Assembly: GCA_964019135.1 (NCBI GenBank)
Contig: OZ025249.1
Location: forward strand, 1,054,001 to 1,118,000
Direction of reading: 5' to 3'
DNA: 64,000 nt
Source of the DNA: Arenicola marina
Taxonomy: Eukaryota > Annelida > Polychaeta > Arenicolidae
Part shown: positions 46,701-58,100 of the stretch, piece after piece
Layout of the letters: every line of letters begins with the position of its first letter
Numbering within the stretch: position 1 is the first letter of the stretch
Notes under the pieces: generated by a model
Told to the model about the DNA's origin: nothing
Databases searched by the model: none
What the model saw: only the letters and a program-made list of their open reading frames with translations
Position numbers and translations under genes: made by a program

Positions 46701-48989
46701 GTGGCGGGGAAGGGCCATCTCCCTGTGGTCAGTCTGTGGCGGGGAGGGCCATCTCCCTGTGGTCAGTCTGTGGCGGGGAGGGCCATCTCCCTGTGGTCAG
46801 TCTGTGGCGGGGGAGGGCCATCTCCCTGTGGTCAGTCTGTGGCGGGGAGGGCCATCTCCCTGTGGTCAGTCTGTGGCGGGGAAGGGCCATCTCCCTGTGG
46901 TCAGTCTGTGACGGGGAAGGGCCATCTCCCTGTGGTCAGTCTGTGGCGGGGAAGGGCCATCTCCCTCCGGTCAGTCTGTGGCGGGGAAGGGCCATCTCCC
47001 TGTGGTCAGTCTGTGGCGGGGAAGGGCCATCTCCCTGTGGTCAGTCTGTGGCGGGGAGGGCCATCGCCCTCTGGTCAGTCTGTGGCGGGGAAGGGCCATC
47101 TCCCTGTGGTCAGTCTGTGGCGGGGAAGGGCCATCTCCCTGTGGTCAGTCTGTGGCGGGGAAGGGCCATCTCCCTCCGGTCAGTCTGTGGCGGGGAAGGG
47201 CCATCTCCCTGTGGTCAGTCTGTGGCGGGGAAGGGCCATCTCCCTGTGGTCAGTCTGTGGCGGGGAAGGGCCATCTCCCTGTGGTCAGTCTGTGGCGGGG
47301 AGGGCCATCTCCCTGTGGTCAGTCTGTGGCGGGGAGGGCCATCTCCCTGTGGTCAGTCTGTGGCGGGGAAGGGCCATCTCCCTGTGGTCAGTCTGTGACG
47401 GGGAAGGGCCATCTCCCTGTGGTCAGTCTGTGGCGGGGAAGGGCCATCTCCCTGTGGTCAGTCTGTGCCGGGGAGGGCCATCTCCCTGTGGTCAGTCTGT
47501 GGCGGGGAAGGGCCATCTCCCTGTGGTCAGTCTGTGGCGGGGAAGGGCCATCTCCCTGTGGTCAGTCTGTGGCGGAGAAGGGCCATCTCCCTGTGGTCAG
47601 TCTGTCGCGGGGAAGGGCCATCTCCCTGTGGTCAGTCCGTCGTGGGGGAGGGCCATCTCCCTGTGGTCAGTCTGTGGCGGGGAAGGGCCATCTCCCTGTG
47701 GTCAGTCTGTGGCGGGGAAGGGCCATCTCCCTGTGGTCAGTCTGTGGCGGGGAAGGGCCATCTCCCTCCGGTCAGTCTGTGGCGGGGAAGGGCCATCTCC
47801 CTGTGGTCAGTCTGTCACGGGGAAGGGCCATCTCCCTGTGGTCAGTCTGTGGCGGGATGGGGCCATCTCCCTGTGGTCGGTCTGTGGCGGGGAAGGGCCA
47901 TCTCCCTGTGATCAGTCTGTGGCGGGGAAGGGCCATCTCCCTGTGGTCAGTCTGTGGCGGGGAGGGCCATCTCCCTGTGGTCAGTCCGTCGTGGGGGAGG
48001 GCCATCTCCCTGTGGTCAGTCTGTGGCGGGGAGGGCCATCTCCCTGTGGTCAGTCTGTGGCGGGGAAGGGCCATTTCCCTGTGGTCAGTCTGTGGCGGGG
48101 AAGGCCCATCTCCCTGTGGTCAGTCTGTCACGGGGAAGGGCCATCTCCCTGTGGTCAGTCTGTGGCGGGGAAGGGCCATCTCCCTGTGGCGGGGAGGGCC
48201 ATCTCCCTGTGGTCAGTCTGTGGCGGGGAAGGCCCATCTCCCTGTGGTCAGTCTGTCACGGGGAAGGGCCATCTTCCTGTGGTCAGTCTGTGGCGGGGAA
48301 GGGCCATCTCCCTGTGGCGGGGAGGGCCATCTCCCTGTGGTCAGTCTGTGGCGGGGAAGGGCCATCTCCCTGTGGCGGGGAGGGCCATCTCCCTGTGGTC
48401 AGTCTGTGGCGGGGAAGGGCCATCTCCCCGTGGTCAGTCTGTGGCGGGGAAGGGCCATCTCCCTGTGGCGGGGAGGGCCATCTCCCTGTGGTCAGTCTGT
48501 GGCGGGGAAGGGCCATCTCCCTGTGGTCAGTCTGTCACGGGGAAGGGCCATCTCCCTCCGGTCAGTCTGTGGCGGGGAAGGGCCATCTCCCTCCGGTCAG
48601 TCTGTGGCGGGGAAGGGCCATCTCCCTGTGGTCAGTCTGTCACGGGGAAGGGCCATCTCCCTGTGGTCGGTCTGTGGCGGGGAAGGGCCATCTCCCTGTG
48701 ATCAGTCTGTGGCGGGGAAGGGCCATCTCCCTGTGGTCAGTCTGTCACGGGGAAGGGCCATCTCCCTGTGGTCAGTCTGTGGCGGGGAAGGGCCATCTCC
48801 CTGTGGCGGGGAGGGCCATCTCCCTGTGGTCAGTTTGTGGCGGGGAGAGCCATCTCCCTGTGGTCAGTCTGTGGCGGGGAAGGGCCATCTCCCTGTGGTC
48901 AGTCTGTGGCGGGGGAGAGCCATCTCCCTGTGGTCAGTCTGTGGCGGGGAAGGGCCATCTCCCTGTGGTCAGTCTGTGGCGGGGAGGGC
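28730..48989. repeat. 20-kb satellite of a 35-bp unit
   Basis: About 580 units of 35 bp (core CAGTCTGTGGCGGGGAAGGG plus CCATCTCCCT), with a 34-bp variant (GGGGAGGGCC), a CAGTCCGTCGTGGGGG variant concentrated at 28.7-32 kb, and a CTCCCTCCGG variant. The unit has no stop in any plus-strand register, giving frames of up to 2151 codons. The minus strand shows short MALP...-type frames. Larger blocks are duplicated inside it. Its right edge is five bases from the FAAH stop codon. Confidence 0.97.
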
Positions 48990-48993
48990 AATC

Positions 48994-49131
48994 CTATCCC
49001 TGCGAGGCGGTGTCCGGAGACGCCTGCAGTCCCCGCTCCACGTCGGCCATCACTCGGAGGCAGATCTTCTCCCGCCAGGGCAGTGCTGCCACCTGCAGGG
49101 AGAGCGGTAAGCCCTCACCCCCCTCCAGCTT
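48994..49131 (-). CDS. FAAH: FAAH terminal exon
   Basis: A 138-nt exon, acceptor TTGTCCTACAG|AAGCTGG, phase 0, to stop TAG (complement of 48994-48996). It encodes KLEGGEGLPLSLQVAALPWR, then EKICLRVMADVERGLQAS and PDTASQG. It aligns with the FAAH C terminus (GLP-x-x-x-Q, ALPW, CLR-x-M-x-x-VER). The sequence after TAG runs straight into the 35-bp satellite, and the last coding bases CAGGGA also begin the corresponding part of the satellite unit. Confidence 0.93.
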   Translation of the reverse strand, partial: KLEGGEGLPLSLQVAALPWREKICLRVMADVERGLQASPDTASQG

Positions 49132-52100
49132 CTGTAGGACAACGGCGGGTATACAAGGGGGAACATGTTAAGAAGGGGTGCAATCCAAACAATGACGGAA
49201 CACAGTGTTAACCAATGGACACAATGCAAACAGTGATGGAATACAGTGTTAACCAATGGACACAATGCAAACAGTGATGGGATACAGTGTTAACCAACAG
49301 ACACTATGCAAACAGTGATGGGATACAGTGTTAACCAATGGATACAATGCAAACAGTGATGGGATACAGTGTCAACCAATGGACACAATGCAAACAGTGA
49401 TGGGATACAGTGTTAACCAACAGACACAATGCAAACAGTGATGGGATACAGTGTTGACCAATGGACACAATGCAAACAGTGATGGGATACAGTGTCAACC
49501 AATGGACACAATGCAAACAGTGATGGGATACAGTGTTAACCAATGGACACAATGCAAACAGTGATGGGATACAGTGTTAACCAATGGACACAATGCACAC
49601 AGTGATGGGATACAGTGTTAACCAACAGACACTATGCAAACAATGATGGGATACAGTGTTAACCAATGGACACAATGCAAACAGTGATGGGATACAGTGT
49701 TAACCAATGAACACAATGCAAACAGTGATGGGATACAGTGTTAACCAACAGACACTATGCAAACAGTGATGGGATACAGTGTTAACCAACAGACACAATG
49801 CAAACAGTGATGGGATACAGTGTTAACCAACAGACACAATGCAAAGAGTGATGGGACAAAGTGCTCAACCAATGGGCACAATGCAAACAATGATGGGACA
49901 AAGTGTTCAACCAATGGACGCAATGCAAACAGTGATGGGATACAGTGTTAACCAATGGACACAATGCAAACAGTGATGGGATACAGTGTTAACCAATGGA
50001 CACAATGCACACAGTGATGGGATACAGTGTTAACCAACAGACACTATGCAAACAATGATGGGATATAGTGTTAACCAATGGACACAATGCAAACAGTGAT
50101 GGGATACAGTGTTAACCAATGGACACAATGCAAACAGTGATGGGATACAGTGTTAACCAACAGACACTATGCAAACAGTGATGGGATACAGTGTTAACCA
50201 ACAGACACAATGCAAACAGTGATGGGATACAGTGTTAACCAACAGACACAATGCAAAGAGTGATGGGACAAAGTGCTCAACCAATGGGCACAATGCAAAC
50301 AATGATGGGACAAAGTGTTCAACCAATGGACGCAATGCAAACAGTGATGGGACAAAGTGCTCAACCAATGGACGCAATGCAAACAGTGATGGGACAAAGT
50401 GCTCAACCAATGGGCACAATGCAAACAGTGATGGGATACAGTGTTAACCAAGGGACACAATGCAAACAGTGATGGGATACAGTGTTAACCAATGGACACA
50501 ATGCAAACAGTGATGGGATACAGTGTTAACCAATGGACACAATGCACACAGTGATGGGATACAGTGTTAACCAACAGACACTATGCAAACAATGATGGGA
50601 TACAGTGTTAACCAATGGACACAATGCAAACAGTGATGGGATACAGTGTTAACCAACAGACACAATGCAAACAGTGATGGGATAGTGTTAGCCAATGGAC
50701 ACAATGCAAACAGTGATGGGATACAGTGTTAGCCAATGGACACAATGCAAACAGTGATGGGATACAGTGTTAGCCAATGGACACAATGCAAACAGTGATG
50801 GGATACAGTGTTAACCAATGGACACTATGCAAACAGTGATGGGATACAGTGTTAGCCAATGGAAACAATGCAAACAATGATGGGATACAGTGTTAGCCAA
50901 TGGACACAATGCAAACAGTGATGGGATACAGTGTTAACCAACAGACACAATGCAAACAGTGATGGGATACAGTGTTAGCCAATGGAAACAATGCAAACAA
51001 TGATGGGATACAGTGTTAGCCAATGGACACAATGCAACCATCGATGAGACAAAGTGGTAGCCAATAGACAGAATGCTGGTTGTGACAGTATCTTTACTCA
51101 ATTAATTACTTTTTGTTGTGAAGGTCCTACCTCCGATATTAGAAAATCTGTCGCACTCCTCGTTACTTAATTACCGAGGTATTTACTAGGGTGAATGAGG
51201 CAAATAATTCTTCGTGAACTGGGAATGTGATATTAGCCGATTGTCGTGGCCAATGATTTTCATTAATCCTGACCTGAGAATTTTAATATTAAATAACCGT
51301 GAATTGGGAAATCGCCAATTTCTATCCTGTATCCGCCCCTTCCATTATATGCGGGAAGTGTTCTTATTCATCGTGACCTGGGAATAAAAAAAATGGTTTT
51401 TCGTTACTTGAGAACACAACCCCCCCTTTGCCCCCCCCCCCCCCCTCATCATAAGTGACTGAACCTACTGACCTTGGCAATGGAGCGGTAGAGCGATCCA
51501 CTCTCTGCGTTGTGTTCGTTCATGATAGCAATGTCCTGTGCAGTCAATGTTCCCATGGGAACGACACCGGCTGGGAAGTCTAGGACGTTGAACAACATGG
51601 CGTAACTGCCACATGCTTCACCCGCAAAGAAACAGGAACATAAAACAACAGTGATCAAACCAGAATAAAACAAAGCCATTCGTAACATAAAAAACAAATG
51701 ATTAAAAGTACTTGTTCGTCATCGATTGTTGACCTGCTGTACATGATCTGAAGGGTGGGGGGGGGCAGCCTCAGGTTACATGAGTAATACCTACATATAC
51801 ATAGTATGCTGAAAATAACTTGATCTGAAGGGGGGGGGGCAGCCTCAGGTTACATGAGTAATACCTACATACACATAGTATGCTGCAAATCACTTGATCT
51901 GAAGGGGGGGGGGCAGCCTCAGGTTACATGAGTAATACCTACATACACATAGTATGCTGCAAATCGACTATTCCCGAATCCAATAGTCAGCATGGTTACA
52001 AACCAATATTTAAATCTGACGTGCTTTTAAGGTTTGTTCCGCGAGATTAAATTCATAAAATAAGTTAAATATGTAGATACCGAAATAAAATAAGTAAAGT

Positions 52101-55100
52101 GTGTAGATCGCCTAAACAAAATAAGTAAAATAAGTAGATTGCCCAAATAAACTAAGTAAAATATGTGATTTTATATATATAATTAGTAGAATATGCAGAA
52201 TGTATATTTTGAATGAGAAGAATATGTAGATCAAATATGTAAAATCAATTCAATATTGTTTTCGGTCATTCAGATGGACAGATGTCGGCGATATAAATGT
52301 TTATGTCAAGAGTTACCAATCATAATTGTACAAACCAGGCAGTACGTGCTGAGGTATAAAACCATTCACCATGCAGTACGTGCTGAGGTATAAAGCCATT
52401 CACCAGGCAGTACGTGCTGAGGTAGAAAGCAATTCACCGGGCAGTACGTGCTGAGGTATAAAGCCATTCACCAGGCAGTACGTGCTGAGGTATAAAGCCA
52501 TTCACCAGGCAGTACGTGCTGAGGTATAAAGCCATTCACCAGGCAGTACGTGCTGAGGTATAAAGCCATTCACCAGGCAGTACGTGCTGAGGTATAAAGC
52601 CATTCACCAGGCAGTACGTGCTGAGGTATAAAGCCATTCACCATGCAGTACGTGCTGAGGTAGAAAGCCATTCACCAGGCAGTACGTGCTGAGGTATAAA
52701 GCCATTCACCAGGCAGTACGTGCTGAGGTATAAAGCCATTCACCAGGCAGTACGTGCTGAGGTATAAAGCCATTCACCATGCAGTACGTGCTGAGGTATA
52801 AAGCCATTCACCATGCAGTACGTGCTGAGGTATAAAGCCATTCACCAGGCAGTACGTGTTGAGGTATAGAGCCATTCACCAGGCAGTACGTGTTGAGGTA
52901 TAAAGCCATTCACCATGCAGTACGTGCTGAGGTAGAAAGCCATTCACCAGGCAGTACGTGCTGAGGTATAAAGCCATTCACCATGCAGTACGTGCTGAGG
53001 TATAAAGCCATTCACCAGGCAGTACGTGCTGAGGTATAAAGCCATTCACCAGGCAGTACGTGCTGAGGTAGAAAGCCATTCACTAGGCAGTACGTGCTGA
53101 GGTATAAAGCCATTCACCAGGCAGTACGTGCTGAGGTATAAAGCCATTCACCAGGCAGTACGTGCTGAGGTATGAAGCCATTCACCAGGCAGTACGTGCT
53201 GAGGTAGAAAGATATTCACCAGGCAGTACGTGCTGAGGTATAAAGCCATTCACCAGGCAGTACATGCTGAGGTATAAAGCCATTCACCAGGCAGTACATG
53301 CTGAGGTATGAAGCCATTCACCAGGCAGTACGTGCTGAGGTATAAAGCCATTCGCCAGGCAGTACGTGCTGAGGTGTAAAGCCATTCACCACGCAGTACA
53401 TGCTGAGGTATAAAGCCATTCACCAGGCAGTACGTGCTGAGGTATAAAGCCATTCGCCAGTCAGTACGTGCTGAGGTGTAAAGCCATTCACCAGGCAGTA
53501 CGTGCTAAGGTATAAAGCCATTCGCCAGGCAGTACGTGCTGAGGTGTAAAGCCATTCACCACGCAGTACATGCTGAGGTATAAAGCCATTCACCAGGCAG
53601 TACGTGCTGAGGTATAAAGCCATTCACCATGCAGTACGTGCTGAGGTAGAAAGCCATTCACCAGGCAGTACATGCTGAGGTATAAAGCCATTCACCAGGC
53701 AGTACGTGCTGAGGTATAAAGCCATTCGCCAGTCAGTACGTGCTGAGGTGTAAAGCCATTCACCAGGCAGTACGTGCTAAGGTATAAAGCCATTCACCAG
53801 GCAGTACGTGCTGAGGTATAAAGCCATTCACCAGGCAGTACGTGTTGAGGTATAAAGCCATTCACCAGGCAGTACGTGCTGAGGTATAAAGCCATTCACC
53901 ATGCAGTACGTGCTGAGGTATAAAGCCATTCACCAGGCAGTACGTGCTGAGGTATAAAGCCATTCACCAGGCAGTACGTGCTGAGGTATAAAGCCATTTG
54001 CCAGGCAGTACGTGCTGAGGTAGAAAGCCATTCACCAGGCAGTACGTGCTGAGGTATAAAGCCATTCACCAGGCAGTACGTGCTGAGGTATGAAGCCATT
54101 CACCAGGCAGTACGTGCTGAGGCATAAAGCCATTCACCAGGCAGTACGTGCTGAGGTGTAAAGCCATTCACCAGGCAGTACGTGCTAAGGTATAAAGCCA
54201 TTCACCAGGCAGTACGTGCTGAGGTATAAAGCCATTCACCAGGCAGTACGTGCTGAGGTATAAAGCCATTCACCAGGCAGTACGTGCTGAGGTGTAAAGC
54301 CATTCACCAGGCAGTACGTGCTAAGGTATAAAGCCATTCACCAGGCAGTACGTGCTGAGGTAGAAAGCCATTCACCAGGCAGTACGTGCTGAGGTATAAA
54401 GCCATTCACCAGGCAGTACGTGCTGAGGTATGAAGCCATTCACCAGGCAGTACATGCTGAGGTATAAAGCCATTCACCAGGCAGTACGTGCTGAGGTATA
54501 AAGCCATTCACCAGGCAGTACGTGCTGAGGTGTAAAGCCATTCACCAGGCAGTACGTGCTAAGGTATAAAGCCATTCACCAGGCAGTACGTGCTGAGGTA
54601 TAAAGCCTTTCACCAGGCAGTACGTGCTGAGGTGTAAAGCCATTCACCAGGCAGTACGTGCTAAGGTATAAAGCCATTCACCAGGCAGTACGTGCTAAGG
54701 TATAAAGCCATTCACCAGGCAGTACGTGCTGAGGTATAAAGCCATTCACCAGGCAGTACGTGCTGAGGTATAAAGCCATTCGCCAGGCATTACGTGCTGA
54801 GGTAGAAAGCCATTCACCAGGCAGTACGTGCTGAGGTATAAAGCCATTCACCAGGCAGTACGTGCTGAGGTATGAAGCCATTCACCAGGCAGTACATGCT
54901 GAGGTATAAAGCCATTCACCAGGCAGTACGTGCTGAGGTATAAAGCCATTCACCAGGCAGTACGTGCTGAGGTGTAAAGCCATTCACCAGGCAGTACGTG
55001 CTAAGGTATAAAGCCATTCACCAGGCAGTACGTGCTGAGGTATAAAGCCTTTCACCAGGCAGTACGTGCTGAGGTGTAAAGCCATTCACCAGGCAGTACG

Positions 55101-58100
55101 TGCTGAGGTATAAAGCCATTCACCAGGCAGTACGTGCTGAGGTAGAAAGCCATTCACCAGGCAGTACGTGCTGAGGTATAAAGCCATTCACCAGGCAGTA
55201 CGTGCTGAGGTATAAAGCCATTCACCAGGCAGTACGTGCTGAGGTATAAAGCCATTCGCCAGGCAGTACGTGCTGAGGTATAAAGCCATTCACCAGGCAG
55301 TACGTGCTGAGGTATAAAGCCATTCACCAGGCAGTACGTGCTGAGGTATGAAGCCATTCACCAGGCAGTACGTGCTGAGGTATAAAGCCATTCACCAGGC
55401 AGTACGTGCTGATGTATAAAGCCATTCACCAGGCAGTACGTGCTGAGGTATAAAGCCATTCGCCAGGCAGTACGTGCTGAGGTATAAAGCCATTCACCAG
55501 GCAGTACGTGCTGAGGTATGAAGCCATTCACCAGGCAGTACGTGCTGAGGCATAAAGCCAGTCACCAGGCAGTACATGCTGAAGTATAAAGCCATTCACC
55601 AGGCAGTACGTGCTGAGGTATAAAGCCATTCACCAGGCAGTACGTGCTAAGGTATAAAGCCATTCACCAGGCAGTACGTGCTGAGGTATAAAGCCATTCA
55701 CCAGGCAGTACGTGCTGAGGTATAAAGCCATTCACCAGGCAGTACGTGCTGAGGTATAAAGCCATTCACCAGGCAGTACGTGCTGAGGTATAAAGCCATT
55801 CGCCAGGCAGTACATGCTGAGGTATAAAGCCATTCACCAGGCAGTACGTGCTGAGGTATAAAGCCATTCACCAGGCAGTACGTGCTTAGGTATAATAGCC
55901 ATTCACCAGGCAGTACGTGCTGAGGTGTAAAGCCATTCACCGGGCAGTACGTTCTGAGGTGTAAAGCCATTCACCAGGCAGTACGTGCTGAGGTATAAAG
56001 CCATTCACCAGGCAGTACGTGCTGAGGTAGAAAGCCATTCACCAGGCAGTACGTGCTGAGGTGTAAAGCCATTCACCAGGCAGTACGTGGTGAGGTATGT
56101 AGCCATTCACCAGACAGTACGTGCTGAGGTATAAAGCCATTTGCCAGGCAGTACGTGCTGAGGTAGAAAGCAATTCACCGGGCAGTACGTGCTGAGGTAT
56201 AAAGCCATTCACCAGGCAGTACGTGCTGAGGTATAAAGCCATTCACCATGGAAGGACGTGCTGAGGTATAAAGCCATTCACCAGGCAGTACGTGCTGAGG
56301 TATAAAGCCATTCACCATGGAAGGACGTGCTGAGGTATAGGGCCATTCACCAGGCAGTACGTGCTGAGGTATAAAGCCATTCACCATGGAAGGACGTGCT
56401 GAGGTATAAAGCCATTCACCAGGCAGTACGTGCTGAGGTATAAAGCCATTCACCAGGCAGTACGTGCTGAGGTATAAAGCCATTCACCAGGCAGTACGTG
56501 CTGAGGTATAAAGCCATTCACCAGGCAGTACGTGCTGAGGTATAAAGCCATTCGCCAGTCAGTACGTGCTGAGGTGTAAAGCCATTCACCAGGCAGTACG
56601 TGCTAAGGTATAAAGCCATTCACCAGGCAGTACGTGCTGAGGTATAAAGCCATTCACCAGGCAGTACGTGCTGAGGTAGAAAGCCATTCACCAGGCAGTA
56701 CGTGCTGAGGTATAAAGCCATTCACCAGGCAGTACGTGCTGAGGTATGAAGCCATTCACCAGGCAGTACGTGCTGAGGTGTAACGCCATTCACCAGGCAG
56801 TACGTGCTGAGGTAGAAAGCCATTCACCAGGCAGTACGTGCTGAGGTATAAAGCCATTCACTAGGCAGTACGTTCTGAGGTATAAAGCCATTCACCAGGC
56901 AGTACGTGCTGAGGTATAAAGCCATTCACCAGGCAGTACGTGCTGAGGTATGAAGCCATTCACCAGGCAGTACGTGCTGAGGTATAAAGTCATTCACCAG
57001 GCAGTACGTGCTGAGGTAGAAAGTCTTACATGTATGTGTGAGAAGCGTAAGCCTTACTGAGGTGGCAGTGACAGGAATCCTTACCCAGTAGTTCGTCAGC
57101 GCTGTGCAGCGGCAGGGCGGGACACCCGAAAGCTGGGCAGATGACAGCATGGAGACCTGCGGCCGCCCACGAGTCCATCACTCTCGCACGGAAGTCCTGC
57201 CAAACAAGGCTTCGACGAATGAACAGCAAGTAACAAGTGAACACCAGGGACCGATCAGAAGGTGGTCAGATCAACTACTATTATTCTTAAAATGTGTCCA
57301 GGCTGCTAAAAACACAATTCAGCGTTTGAGGCCTGCCTTCTAGCGCTCAGGGCCCTTCTACTACTTCCACACGGTACTATTTCTAATTGATAAACCATAA
57401 TTAGTGGTCCTTCCACTCCAGTTATCCAGGGCTAGGGGCCCTTCTACCATTTCTACTCGATAAACCATGGTTAGTGGTCCTTCTACTCCAGTTGTCCAGC
57501 GCTAGGGGCCCTTCTACTATTTCTACTCGATAAACCATGGTTAGAGGTTCTTCTACTCCAGTTATCCAGCGCTAGGGGCCCTTCTACTATTTCTACTCGA
57601 TAAACCATGGTTAGTGGTCCTTCTACTCCAGTTATCCAGCGCTAGGGGCCCTTCTACTATTTCTAATTGATAAACCATAATTAGTGGTCCTTCTACTCCA
57701 GTTATCCAGCGCTAGGGGCCCTTCTACTATTTCTACTCGATAAACCATGGTTAGTGGTCCTTCTACTCCAGTTATCCAGCGCTAGGGGCCCTTCTACTAT
57801 TTTACTCGATAAACCATGGTTAGAGGTTCTTCTACTCCAGTTATCCAGCGCTAGGGGCCCTTCTACTATTTCTACTCGATAAACCATGGTTAGTGGTCCT
57901 TCTACTCTAGTTATCCAGCGCTAGGGGCCCTTCTACTATTTCTACTCGATAAGCCATGGTTAGCGGTCCTTCTACTCCAGTTATCCAGCGCTAGGGGCCC
58001 TACCACTATTTCTACTCGATAAACCATGGTTGGTGTTCCTTCTACTCCAGTTATCTTGCGCTAAGGACCCTTCTACTATTTCTACTCGATAAACCATGGT

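Noticed and set aside
28750..49171. Very long plus-strand frames (up to 2151 codons) and MALP...-type minus-strand frames in the 35-bp satellite
   Set aside because: They follow from a unit without plus-strand stops. Several frames are open at once, there is no domain, start context or splice border, and frames end wherever a point variant makes a stop.
51473..51605. FAAH exon starting at the CAG acceptor (51606-51608)
   Set aside because: It would start in phase 2, whereas the preceding exon ends in phase 1. The AAG acceptor ten bases upstream restores phase and adds ACG residues where FAAH has a small-residue stretch.
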